Source: Closterium sp. Naga37s-1 (lineage: Eukaryota; Streptophyta; Zygnematophyceae; Desmidiales; Closteriaceae). From it: a stretch of 64,000 nt of DNA. The stretch is taken from NCBI GenBank assembly GCA_947471745.1, contig CANJKZ010000068.1:305001-369000 (forward strand). The letters run 5' to 3'. Below are positions 33,298 to 43,853 of the stretch, one piece after another. The notes beneath the pieces are model-generated. The model saw only the letters and a program-made list of their open reading frames with translations. It was not told the DNA's origin and did no database searches. The position numbers and the translations under genes were made by a program. Numbering within the stretch: position 1 is the stretch's first letter; each line of letters begins with the position of its first letter.

Positions 33298-34460
33298 CAT
33301 GTTATGTGGAACGCTCAACCACTAGAAATTGCAGACAATTTCATTGGCATATTGACTCTAGAACAGGATTTTCTTACAGATTTTACCTTTCACCAGTTCT
33401 TTTCTCCCAAATATGTCATGAGCATCGGTATGAGAGCAGGCCCTCAGATATCAGGAAAAAAAACCCTGAAATTCCTGATTTTCAGGGTAATTTTTTGTAC
33501 CTACACTGATTTTTCAGTGTTCAGATTTTAGAGGGACTGATATTTCAGCCTTTTTTTCTCTAAGAGGACTGATTCTTCAGCTTTTTATCGAAGTGTACAC
33601 TGAATGCACATTCCGAATCCCTGCTGTGAACACCCGAGATTACTAGTTGTGAGCCATTTCTTCGACATCGAACACACATTATACTTGAAAATCCAGAAGA
33701 CAATAGCTTACACTGTCTCAGTTGTTAGCTATTTTCTGTCGGAGGGTAGAGTCCACGGTTCAAGTCTCGAGGCATGCACTTTAATCTCAGATATGCCTGA
33801 GTGAAACCAGGCATTATTTAAATGAAACCCTGATAGGGACCCTGATGCATCAACGTCCCTAAAAGTGAATCTGAGGCCCTGTATGAGAGTAACATGACCC
33901 CACCGCGTTTGCAAGGTTATTCAACCCGAACAAATAACACCTGTTTCCGTAATCCAATCCATCATACACACATAACCAAAGTTTCCTATCCGAAGGACTA
34001 CAACCACTCCCAGTTTGGAAGAGCACCCTACCTGCACATGCCCACACACCACACAAATCCATGAATTGACATCCAGTAAGCACATGCTTCGATGGGCTGA
34101 GCTGAGCAACACATGCTCCGATTCACCTCTAAACTTGGACACCAAACAAGGGGGCAGACCAACCAAACCAACCTCCGATTTTTGAGTAAACTCAAACGTC
34201 GTCTCTTTGGAGGCGCCTCAAGAGACGACATTTGAGATGCCTCACAAACCTCCTAGCCCACTCCTTGCCCTGTCCTCAAAGACCCCCACCCTCATGTCAA
34301 CCCATTTCCCCCCCCTCTCCCTCTCCCCCCGCCCCCCCTCTCCCCCTTCTCACCTGAGCTGGCTTCTGCAGCACAAAAGACCGGTGCATCGAGCAGCACC
34401 AGGATTCTGTCTCCATCATCTGCACAGATACATCTGTATCAAAACACTTCTTCCAGGAGC
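33298..34460. other. Intergenic stretch
   Basis: No gene is seen. A dispersed element at 33440-33560 is listed separately. An interrupted palindrome (tttggaggcgcctcaa core, 34196-34228) belongs to the palindrome family. Confidence 0.5.
33440..33560. repeat. Dispersed CCTGATTNTCAGGG element, copy 1
   Basis: The core cctgattttcagggtaattttttg..acactgat is matched by cctgattatcagggtggtttttgg..acactgat at 62674-62725. The core is itself palindromic. It is probably a fragment of a dispersed non-coding repeat. Confidence 0.55.
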
Positions 34461-34463
34461 GCA

Positions 34464-34481
34464 TTTTGAGACGTCTCAAAA
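34464..34481. repeat. 18-bp palindrome TTTTGAGACGTCTCAAAA
   Basis: This perfect member of the dispersed palindrome family lies in the region downstream of the methyltransferase. Confidence 0.9.
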
Positions 34482-34549
34482 CACTTCTTCATACACGTAG
34501 CACCAGGATTCTGTCTCCATCATCTGCACAGATACATTCGGCCCCCTTC

Positions 34550-35480
34550 TCATCCATTTGAGATGTTCGATGAACTCTGAAGGGCTTCTTCCCCCAGCCA
34601 GAGTCATCTTTCGAACCACCGCCACCGCTCCTTCCTCTCCCTCTATCCCTTGCACTCTTCCGCTGTTGAGACGTCTATAAAACCACGATGATCTCGGATG
34701 CTCCATCCTTGGATGTTCGATGAACTCTGAAGGGCTTCTTCCCAAAGCCAGAGTCATCTTCCGAACCACCGCCACCACGCCTTCCTCTCCCTCCATCCCT
34801 TGCACTCTTCCTCTTTTGAGACTTCTCAAAAACCACGATGACCTTGGATGCTCCATCCTTGGGTGTTCAACGAACTCCGAAGAGCTCCTTCCCCCAGCCA
34901 GAGTCATCTTCCGAACCACCGCCACCACTCCTTCCTCTCCCTCTATCCCTTGCACTCTTCCTCTTTTGAGACTTCTCAAAAACCACGATGACCTTGGATG
35001 CTCCATCCTTGGATGTTCGATGAACTCTGAAGGGCTTCTTCCCAAAGCCAGAGTCATCTTCCGAACCACCGCCACCACGCCTTCCTCTCCCTCCATCCCT
35101 TGCACTCTTCCTCTTTTGAGACTTCTCAAAAACCACGATGACCTTGGATGCTCCATCCTTGGATATTCGATGAACTCTGAAGGGCTTCTTCCCAAAGCCA
35201 GAGTCATCTTCCGAACCACCGCCACCACGCCTTCCTCTCCCTCCATCCCTTGCACTCTTCCTCTTTTGAGACTTCTCAAAAACCACGATGACCTTGGATG
35301 CTCCATCCTTGGGTGTTCGATGAACTCTGAAGAGCTCCTTCCCCCAGCCAGAGTCATCTTCCGAACCACCGGCACCACGCCTTCCTCTCCCTCCATCCGC
35401 ATAATCCTCCTCACACCACGACGGCCCTGGTTCTCAATGAACAACGAGGTCTCGATAGACTCTAAAGGGCTTCTTCCCCC
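34550..35480 (-). repeat. 150-bp tandem array echoing the end of the methyltransferase gene
   Basis: About six units are 150 bp apart (marker atgaactc/cgaactc near 34572, 34722, 34872, 35022, 35172, 35322). Each contains, on the minus strand, a copy of the last codons of the methyltransferase (RERKAWWRWFGR then TGA). Most also contain a TTTTGAGACTTCTCAAAA palindrome (34814, 34964, 35114, 35264). As the unit is a multiple of three, long frames stay open on both strands. These are not genes. Confidence 0.88.
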
Positions 35481-35488
35481 AGCCAGAT

Positions 35489-38400
35489 TCATCTTCCAAA
35501 CCACCGCCACCACGCCTTCCTCTCCCTCGTCTGCTGCAACCTCGCAAGCAAGCGTTGACGTTCCGCCTTTTCTTTGGCAGTTTGAATCTCGTCCTCCCTG
35601 GCTGCCCCTTGCTCCCTGCTTCCGCCACTTTCCCTGCTTCCCTCTGTTTCTCTGCTTCCCTCTTCCTCCCTGTACCACTCTCTTGCAAATTTCTCTATGC
35701 TCGTCCCCGCCTCTTCAACCACCTCTTCATTCCACTCTTCACTCCCATATTCTCTTCTCCTTTCTCTTCTCTCCTCTCTCCTCTCTTCCTCTCTTCCACG
35801 CTCTTCAGTTCTATTTGAATCTTCCTTCACCGCCTCTTCTTTCCTCTCCTCCTCCTTCCTCTCCATCTTCCCATTCCTCTCATCCCTTTTTCTGTCCTCC
35901 TCAGCCCCCCATTGCCTGCTTCCTTCTCCTATGCCTTCCCCTTCAATCCTCCTTCCTTTCTCAACGTCTCCCTCTGAACGATGATTACTCGAACCCTCTC
36001 CTCTCCCCTCCTCTCTTCTTCCTCCTTCCTCCCTTCCCCCCACTTCTCTCTCCATTCCCTCCTCCTTCCCTCCCGTCTCCTCACTCGTCCCCCCTTCCCT
36101 CCCCCCAACTTCTCTCCCCCCCTCCTCCTCTCCTCGCCCTTCCTCCCTCCTCCCAGCCTCCACCCACCCCTCTTCTCGTCTAACCGGCTTCTCCAGCAGG
36201 CAGTTCAGGTACACATGAGGCCCTTTGCGTTCCCCCGGGTCTGGTTTGGGCAGCACACGCCAGTGCAGGCGGTTGTAGCTGAGGAGGTTGAGGATGGCGA
36301 CATAGACCGGAAACTCGTCCAGAGGGGCGTAAAACATCTCCAGCCAGATCACACCACCTGAAGGTGGGGGAGGGCAGGGGAGGGAAGGGGAGGGCAGCAC
36401 GCGCCAGTGCAGGTGGTTATAGCCGAGGAGATTGAGGATAGCCACATAGACCGGAAACTCGTCCAGAGGGGCGTAAAACATCTCCAGCCAGATCACACCA
36501 CCTGAAGGTGGGGGAGGGCAGGGGAGGGAAGGGGAGGGCAGCACGCGCCAGTGCAGGCGATTGTAGCCGAGGAGATCGAGGATTGCGACATACACTGGGA
36601 ACTCGTCAAGGGGAGCATAGAACATCTCCAGCCAGATGACACCACCTGGGAGCGACAGGGGGGAAGGGGGTAAACAGGGGAAGGGGGATAAACATGAGGC
36701 CCTTTTGAATCCCTCAGGTCTTTTGGCTTTGGCAGCATACGCTGCCAATTCAGGTACACATGAGGCCCCTTGTGTTCTGCTGGGTCTGGAGGAGCCAAAC
36801 GACACTACCTGGGAGCGAGAGAGGGGGAAGGAGGAGAGCGCACGCAAGGCCCCTTATGCCCCTCTACACGCCAGTGCAGTCGGTTATAGCTGAGGAGATT
36901 GAAAATGGCGACAGGGTGCTTTTGAGACTTCTCAAAAACACCCTTTTGAGAATTCTCAAAAACACCCTGGAGCAGTCGGTCATAGCTGAGGAGATTGAGA
37001 ATGGCGACATACACTGGGGACTCGTCCAGAGGCGCAACCTAATCCCATCCTCCATCTAGTCGCACCACCCCATTCAAGTCTGAATGGTTACTAGCATAAG
37101 GAGGTTTCTAAAAAGGCTCACTGACTCTGAGCACGCGGTCCCACTCAAAGAGCAGCTCTTCAAAATCGAGCATGGGCAGGTACAAAATCGAGCATGGGCA
37201 GGTACTTGACGCTGTTGACGCTGTGAAGGGAATGGTTGTAACACGGTTACCACTTGGTTACCAATGTAAGGACTCACCGACTCTTAGCACGCGGTCCCAC
37301 ACGAAGAGCAGCTCTTCAAACTCCAGCATGGGCAGGTACTTGACGCTGTTGACACTACCAAGTGCATACCACACGTACGGTTACCATATGGCAAGGTACT
37401 GTGAAGAATTTACCAACTCTGAGCACACAGTCCCTCCCACTCGAAGAGCATCCCTTCAATGTTCGAGCATGGCCATCAGTGTAACCATGGGTACTTGACA
37501 CTGATCACACTGTTCTGTTAAGGGAATGATACCCATGGTTACCACTTGGTTACCACTTGGTTAACACATGGTTACCGATGTAAAGACTCACCAACTCGTA
37601 ACACACGGTCCCACTCGAAGAGCATCTCTTCAAACTCCACCACGGGCAGGTACTTGACGCTGTTGATGCTGCGGAGTGCATGGGATGACACGGTTACCAC
37701 ATGGTTACCACATGGTTACCAGCAAAAGGACTTACCAACTCTGAGCACACGGTCCCACTCAAAGAGCATCTCTTCAAACTCCAGCATGGGCAGGTACTTG
37801 ACACTGTTGACGCTGTGAATGATGTCCAATGCGCCGTCAAAGAAGGGCAGGTGGGCCTGATGACGGGCGAGAGAGGGAATGGTAGGAGGGGGGATGGATC
37901 ATGGAGAGAGGGAGATGGTACTTGACGCTGTTGACGCTGTGAATGATGTCCAACTCGCCGTCGAAGAAGGGTAGACGAGCCTGATAAGAGACACAGAGAG
38001 CAGGGAGGAAGGAGGAAGGAAAGAGGGCCACTTGACGCTGTTGACGCTGTGAATGATGCCTGATGAGCCGTCAAAGAAGGGTAGGCGGGCCTGATGGGAG
38101 GACTTTTGAGAATTCTCAAAAGTCACTCCAACATTGTTGACGCTGTGAATGATGCCTGATGAGCCGTCAAAGAAGGGTAGGCGGGCCTGATGGGAGGACA
38201 GGGAGAGAGGGGAAATGAGGAGAGGAGAGAGGGAAGGAGACAACAGCACATCCACCTTGTGTAGCAAATGGAGACCGATGAGCCCTCTCAAGGCAATCGC
38301 CTCCATGCATGGAAGCCCCTGCTTGCGCCCCACCACAGTCTCCACGTTCATGGCCGTGGGGAGGATGGTCATGAGGATGGGCAGTGATCACGCTGTAGAG

Positions 38401-41400
38401 GGCCATGTTTGTAGGGTACAGAGGGCAGCGCATGCCACACAGCACACAGCAACCCACTCACCTTGTGTGGCAAATGCAGGGGAATCAGTCCTCTCAAGGC
38501 AATTGGCTCCATGTATGGAAGCCCCTGCTTGCGCCCCACCACTGTCTCCACGTTCATGGCCGTGGGGAGGATGGTCACAAGACTTATAGCACACAGCCGA
38601 GAGATCACAGCCCACAGCCCATAGCCCACAGCCACGCTCACCTTGTGTGGAAGGTGCAGGGGGATCAACCTCTTAAAGCTATCGCCACCATGTATGGAAG
38701 GCCCTGCTTGCGCCCCACCACTGTCTCCACGTTCATCGCCGTGGTGAGGATGGTCGCAAGGCTCTTCGCAAACAGCACACAGCCTACAGCCCAAAGCCCA
38801 TAGCCCACTCACTTTGTGTGGTAAATGGAGACGAATGAGCCCTCCTAGAGCAATGACCTCCATGTAAGGCAACCCCTGCTTGCGCCCCACCACTGTCTCC
38901 ACGTTCATCGCCGTCGTGAGGATGGTGCCAAGGTTTACAGCCCACACCACACAGCCCACAGCCCACAACCCACCCACCCACCTTGTGTGGCAGGTGCAGG
39001 GGAATGAGTCCCCTTAAAGCTATGGCCTCCATGTATGGAAGCCCCTGCTTGCGCCCCACCACGGTCTCCACGTTCATCGCCGTGGTGAGGATGGTCACAT
39101 TGTAGAGGGCCATGTGTGCCGCAAAGCTGCCTGTGCCACCGCCTATGTCCAAGCCAAGCCTACAGAATGGAGGTGGGGTGAAGAGTGGAAGGAAGGGGAG
39201 GCACGTGGTGAGGATGGTCACGTTGTAAAGGGCCATGTGCGCCGCAAAGCTTCCTGTGCCACCTCCAATGTCCAAACCGAGCCTGCAGCCACGGGGTAAG
39301 GGAAAATGGGACAGGAGGAGGGGGAGGGGAGGCATGTGGTCAGAATGGTCGCAATGTAGAGAGTGCCATGTGCACTGCAAACTGCCTGTGCCTCCTCCGA
39401 TGTCCAGGCCAAGCCTAGAGAGAATGTAATGTTTGTGGTCTGTATTTACATCCCACCCACCTGATGCTTCCCTGCTTCATTTTAAGCACATCCTCTATAG
39501 TCAACGATCCCCGGTATCGCACGCGCCAGCGATTCCTCTCGAGAGTGAGGTTGAAGCAGAGGCGGCAGTCCCCGACCACACGGGCGTTGAGGCAGGCGAA
39601 GGAGGAGCAGGCGTGGTGGTCCCACACCAGGGCTGTGTCTATTAGGGCGCTCAGATTGAATAGCGCCTGGGGGAAGGGCAGTGGCTGGGGTAGTGGGAAG
39701 AAGAGAAGACACATGGAGGAAGGCAGAGAAGGGAGAAAGGTCGGGTTGGGTTCAAGCAGATTTGGCAGTCCCCCAGGAAAGGAGAGCAGGCGTGGTGGCC
39801 CCACACTAGAGCCGTGTCTATGAGTGCACTCTGATTGAAGAGTGCCCGGGAAAGGGTAGAGACTGGGGGAGGGGGACGAAGTGAGCAGACATGGTGGTCC
39901 CACTGGGGTAGACGATGAGCGTTGGCTGCATGGCTGGTGTGCCTTAGTGGAACTAAGTGTGCGTGCGTATCCATGCCTTGAGAGTTGACAAGATGGCTCA
40001 CAGGCTAATGCTTGGCTCACATTGATGGTTTGGTTGGTGGTGCGGGCGCGGCAGCGGCGTTGCGGCAGGGAGAAGCAGCGATGCTGGAAGATGAGCGACT
40101 GTGTGGCAAACCAGTCATCAGGGCACGCCCCACTGGCGTCGTATGTCGTGTATTGCCTGAGAGCCTCGTCTGATGCATCACACGTGTAGCCCTGGGGAGG
40201 AGGGGAGCAGAAGAGGGGAAGGGGTGGTGGAATCAGCTGGCAGTGGTGGTGGAAGATGAGGGCCTGGGTGGGGAACCAGTCATCAGGACACGCCCCACTG
40301 GCATCGTATGTCGTGTATTGCGTGAGAGCCTCGTCTGCTGCATCACACGTGTAGCCCTGGGGTTTTAACAAAAAAGAAAAAAACAGGGAAGGGAAGGGGT
40401 AACGGGGGAGATGGGGAAGGAATGGTGGAACCAGGAAGCAGCGGTGGTGGAAGATGAGCGACTGGGTGGGGAACCAGTCGTCAGGCCACGCCCCACTGGC
40501 ATCATACGATGTGTATTGCCTTAGAGCCTCGTCTGATGCATCACACGTGTAGCCCTGAGAGAGAGATGAGAGTGAGGGGGGAGAAGAGACTGAGGGACTG
40601 GGTGGGGAACCAGCCGTCAGCGCATGGCCCACTGGCGTCATATGATGTGTATTGCCTGAGAGCCTCGTCCGACACATCACATGTGTAGCCCTGGGGGGTG
40701 GAAGAGGGGGGAGAACAAGGGATTGGGAAGCAGGAAAGATGAGAAGGGGTGGCGGAACCAGGAAGCAGTGGTGGTGGAAGGTGAGCGACTGGGTGGGGAA
40801 CCAGTCGTCAGGGCACGCCCCACTGGCATCGTATGTCGTGTATTGCGTGAGAGCCTCGTCCGATGCATCACACGTGTAGCCCTGGGGTTGGGAGAGAGAA
40901 CTTGCGGAAGGAGGGAGTGGGTGGCGTAGGAGGGGGCATAGGCACAGGGAGAGGGTGATGAATCAGTTGCTCAATGCAGACAGTGAGACATGGTCCACTG
41001 AGGGCCGCTGTGGGCCCTCAGTGAGACTTGTCATATGTCATGTATTACCCGAGAGCCCCAAACCCTTGATGAGTGTTCTGGAGCCATGCCACCCACAGTG
41101 CCTTGCCCATTGACCCGCCATCCCATGCACGAAAGGACACCAACCCCACAACCCCCTCCCCTCCCCTCCACTCACCTTCCACACCAGTGTCCCCTGCTGT
41201 GCCACAATGCCATGCCCGTTGCACCACCCACCCATGCACGATGGAACAACCACAGCCACCTCCAGACCCACTTTTACCTCCACCCTGACCCCCACACCCT
41301 CATCCCCTCCACTCACCTTCCACACCAGTGTCCCCTGCTGTGCCACAATGCCATGCCCGTTGCACCGCTGCACTGTCATCTGTGCCTCGTGCATCGACTG

Positions 41401-43853
41401 TGGTGGGGCGAACGGGGGAATGAGAAGCAGAGAAGGAAAGGGGCAACACATTGCTGTCCGTTGCACCGCTGCACTGCTGCACCATCATTTGCGCCTGCAT
41501 TTGGCCTCGACTTGTGCATATACTGGGCAATGCAGCGTCACATCACTGGGTTTTGACTACTTTTTATCCACCGCAACAATCGTCTCAGAAACCTTGCCTT
41601 GCGCACTGGGGGCGTGAAGCCTCACCTGGTTTTCACAGGAATGCTTTCTTTTGAATCAATGGCTGCTCCGCTCAGTTTTTTGAGAATTCTAAAAAAAACA
41701 CGCCTTGCGCACTGGGGGCGTGAAGCCTCACCTGGTTTTGGCAGGAGTGCTTTCTTTTGAATCAATGGCTGCTCTGCTCAGTTTTCCAAGGCACCTCGCT
41801 TCATATTGAAAACAGGCGCCGTGTGCAACTGCCAACTGGGGAAGAAGGCCTCACCTGGTTCGATAGAAACAATGCTTCCCAATTGGCATCAGCTCTGCTC
41901 AGCTTCTTGTTCAGCACGTACTTCTCTCGGCTCACCCTCTTGCTCTCCGCCTGCCATAATGCATCACGCAATAAGGGGTACACCAGAATAACAATCAGAT
42001 CTTGAAATATTGAGACTTGAGAAGCACAGTGAGGGTTTCGGGTTTAAAGCAACAACAATCAAAGTGGGCCCTTGCAGTCTCTGAAATAGAAAGAACTGAC
42101 TGGTTCCAGGGTTCAGGGTTTTGAGTTTCTGTCAAAGAGCTCACCTGCTCATCCACTGAGGCGTGACTCACTGTTCATCCCCTCTACTACATGACTCACC
42201 TATTTCTCTGCAATCTGCCCCATAAGCCTCTCCAATTCCACTATCAGCTCCCGTAGCCTCACAACTAGCGGGTCACAGCACGTGTCCCCCTTGTGCTTGC
42301 CTCACCTGGTCTTCAACTCTAGCTCACCTGTTCATCAAACCTCACCTGTTCATCAAAACTCACCTGTTTCTCTGCAATCTGCCCCATACGCCTCTCCAGA
42401 TCCGCTGTCTGCACCCTAAGCTTCAGCACCAGCGGGTCACAGCATGGCGCAGATTCCTGCAGAAGCTTCCTCGACCCCTCCAACTCACTCCCAGAATCTC
42501 CTCCTCCTGCATTCTCGTCCATCTCACCGCCCTGTCCTGACTGAAATCCCTGGAGCTTCGAGTCTTCTCCATCGTTATCACTCGTGCACGGCACGCAGTC
42601 TGCAAGCCTGGCGCGGGTCTGGCGTCGTTCTGCTAATCTCCTTCTCACCCGGGCTTGCCCGTGGCTCAGAACGAGCTCTAAGTCATCAGAGACGTGGAAC
42701 TGTTTGCTCTCCCCATCCGTCTCCTCTTCACCCTCATTTAAACTCCTGCTTTCCTCCTTCTCATCCCCCTCCTCTTTGTCCCACTCGTCGTCACCTTCCT
42801 TGTCCTCCTGCACATTCCTATCCCCTTTAAAGCTCATGCTCTTTACCCTCCCTTTCTCACCCTTCTTCTCCACCTGTTTTTCACGCCCTCCGTCATTCTC
42901 CTTGCCCAATTCACCATTCCCATCCCGACTGAACCCCCCTTCCAGGCCCCGCAGGGACCAGGAGTCACCCAGCCTGAAGGACCTTTCCGAAGCAGCACGC
43001 TTGGTTTGGTGCGGATCCGAAGCAGCAGGTGTGCTTCGGTGGGACTCCAAGCCAGCAGGATCGGCTTGACGACCTGGCGAGAGGGATAGATCCGGAAATT
43101 TGGGAAGGATGGCAAAAGGGGAATGTAAAATGGCAAGAGAGTGAGGAACCCTTACTTCCTTTGAAGGCTCCTGGGGACTCCAAAACCCGAACCCCCTAAC
43201 GAAGTTGAAACTAAAACGAGGAGTGAGAGGGTGGATCAGTGGAGAAAGTGGTTCCTCTCCCAAAGGCCGTCATGCAAAGCTGTTAATTCTGACCTTGTCC
43301 CACTCAAAGCTCCTGACGCTTACCTGTAACCATCGCTTCAAAGTGAAGTGGTTTTTGAGTCGATTCAAACCTTACCTGGTCCAATTCGAAGCTCCTGATG
43401 CGTTTTCTGGAACCATCGCCTGAGATTCTCCAGCTCCTTCTGGCATTGCATCTCCCGGCGATTCGATTGGCTGGTGAACACCCTGAACGAGCGCGAAAAC
43501 AGTGACAGTGAGCATCAGGCAAGGATAGGCGGAGAGCCGCCGGGGACGGAGGAACCGGGAAGGTGGGAGATGTATTTTTGAGAATGTCGTAACACATCCT
43601 TGAAACGTTTCCAGGCAATAAAGTAGGCTTACCTCCATGGCATCCAGGAACGGAAAACCCTTAGCCATGGTGTCGCCTCGGTGGATCGAAGAGCACTGGC
43701 AGAGGAGGAATCGGCTGAGGACGGTACCAGCCATGACTTTCCGGTTACGCAGGGTTCAATTAGCACCATGTGTGCTGCAAACACGACGACTAGCGCCAGG
43801 AATCTAACGTTCGCCATTCTTCTAAGCCTGAATCTTGGTTGATGGAAAACCAT
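35489..43853 (-). CDS. Membrane-anchored SAM-dependent methyltransferase-like protein
   Basis: This resembles the plant family that includes Arabidopsis At1g29790, type II membrane proteins with a methyltransferase fold and unknown substrate. Exons in transcript order are 43633-43853, 43376-43482, 42364-43073, 41855-41950, 41317-41397, 40021-40191, 39461-39666, 38982-39159, 37736-37856 and 35489-36357. All are GT-AG and in phase, giving 919 residues. A second in-frame ATG at 43817 would give 907. The N-terminus RFRLRRMANVRF then LALVVVFAAHMVLI is a signal anchor with positive cytosolic side. Exon 3 is acidic, then coiled coil (RVQTADLERRMGQIAEKQ). Exon 6 has GACPDDW and the Cys-rich LPQRRCRAR segment. 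Exon 7 has CFNLTLERNRWR. Exon 8 has the SAM-binding LGLDIGGGTGSFAA motif and NVTILTTAMNVE. Exon 9 has LPFFDGALDIIHSVNSVKY. Exon 10 has GGVIWLEMFYAPLDEF, then a 200-residue Glu/Arg/Gly tail absent from the Arabidopsis protein. Family is well supported; activity is inferred. Confidence 0.82.
36391..37060 (-). repeat. Acceptor-side echoes of methyltransferase exon 10
   Basis: Copies of GGVIWLEMFYAPLDEFPVYV and the following AILNLL.YNRLHWRVLP lie 5' of the intact exon (36357) on the minus strand. Two are near-complete, in frame, ending near 36509 and 36650. More degenerate ones lie at 36720-37055. Two family palindromes lie at 36920-36937 and 36944-36961. Confidence 0.87.
37100..37660 (-). repeat. 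Donor-side echoes of methyltransferase exon 9
   Basis: Four copies of the exon 9 end (SVKYLPMLEFEELLFEWDRV region with its donor) lie 3' of the intact exon, at about 37110-37210, 37275-37350, 37405-37490 and 37590-37670. They are separated by tggttaccac-rich linkers. Confidence 0.82.
37918..38200 (-). repeat. Acceptor-side echoes of methyltransferase exon 9
   Basis: Three copies of ARLPFFDGSSGIIHSVNSVK (one with ELDIIHS) with AG acceptors lie 5' of the intact exon, near 37918-37985, 38035-38098 and 38126-38195. A perfect 24-bp palindrome (38101-38124) sits between two copies. Confidence 0.87.
38101..38124. repeat. Perfect 24-bp palindrome of the TTTTGAG/CTCAAAA family
   Basis: The centre is TTTTGAGAATTCTCAAAA, extended by GAC on the left and GTC on the right. 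It is the longest perfect member of the family in this window. Confidence 0.95.
38250..38935 (-). repeat. Donor-side echoes of methyltransferase exon 8
   Basis: Four copies of the exon 8 end (AMNVETVVGRKQGLPYME then LPHK and donor) lie 3' of the intact exon, near 38250-38350, 38459-38570, 38640-38740 and 38810-38932. None contains the SAM-binding glycine motif. Confidence 0.88.
39190..39417 (-). repeat. Acceptor-side echoes of methyltransferase exon 8
   Basis: Two copies of the start (RLGLDIGGGTGSFAAHMALY and a degenerate DIGGGTGSLQCTWHS-type copy) lie 5' of the intact exon, at about 39200-39296 and 39338-39416. Confidence 0.85.
39760..39915 (-). repeat. Acceptor-side echoes of methyltransferase exon 7
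   Basis: A copy of ALFNQSALIDTALVWGHHAC lies at 39770-39850. A shorter WDHHVCS remnant lies at 39890-39915. Both are 5' of the intact exon. Confidence 0.82.
40230..41060 (-). repeat. Acceptor-side echoes of methyltransferase exon 6
   Basis: Four long copies of GYTCDASDEALRQYTTYDAS and ACPDDWFPTQ(S/A)LIFHH lie at about 40240-40361, 40434-40555, 40593-40693 and 40757-40884. A remnant lies near 40980-41060. The first of these keeps an open frame for more than 40 codons. The intact exon is the 3'-most member. Confidence 0.88.
41060..41235 (-). repeat. Donor-side echoes of methyltransferase exon 5
   Basis: One good copy of NGHGIVAQQGTLVWK plus donor (41173-41225) and one degenerate copy (about 41085-41120) lie 3' of the intact exon 41317-41397. 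An acceptor-side copy (AQMMVQQCSGAT) lies 5' of it at 41455-41530. Confidence 0.8.
41600..41790 (-). repeat. Donor-side echoes of methyltransferase exon 4
   Basis: Two related units (about 41610-41680 and 41705-41775) match the end of exon 4 (gaagcattgtttctatcgaaccag and donor). They are separated by a TTTTTGAGAATTCTAAAAA palindrome at 41676-41696. Confidence 0.75.
42180..42362 (-). repeat. Donor-side echo of methyltransferase exon 3
   Basis: A degenerate copy of RVQTADLERRMGQIAEKQ and donor (42198-42290) lies here. Three short repeats of the donor region (ctcacctgttcatcaaa) follow, immediately 3' of the intact exon end at 42364. Confidence 0.8.
43276..43335 (-). repeat. Donor-side echo of methyltransferase exon 2
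   Basis: The plus-strand text tgtcccactcaaagctcctgacg is a degenerate copy of tggtccaattcgaagctcctgatg at the exon 2 end. A family palindrome-like sequence at 43351-43370 lies between copy and exon. Confidence 0.6.

Noticed and set aside
34476..36183. Long open frames on both strands through the 150-bp array (up to 487 codons)
   Set aside because: A repeat unit that is a multiple of three keeps several frames open at once. The content is explained as echoes of the methyltransferase end.
43155..43196. Possible extra methyltransferase exon (RGFGFWSPQEPSKE)
   Set aside because: Including it would break the frame between exons 2 and 3, whereas direct joining of 43376 to 43073 is in phase.
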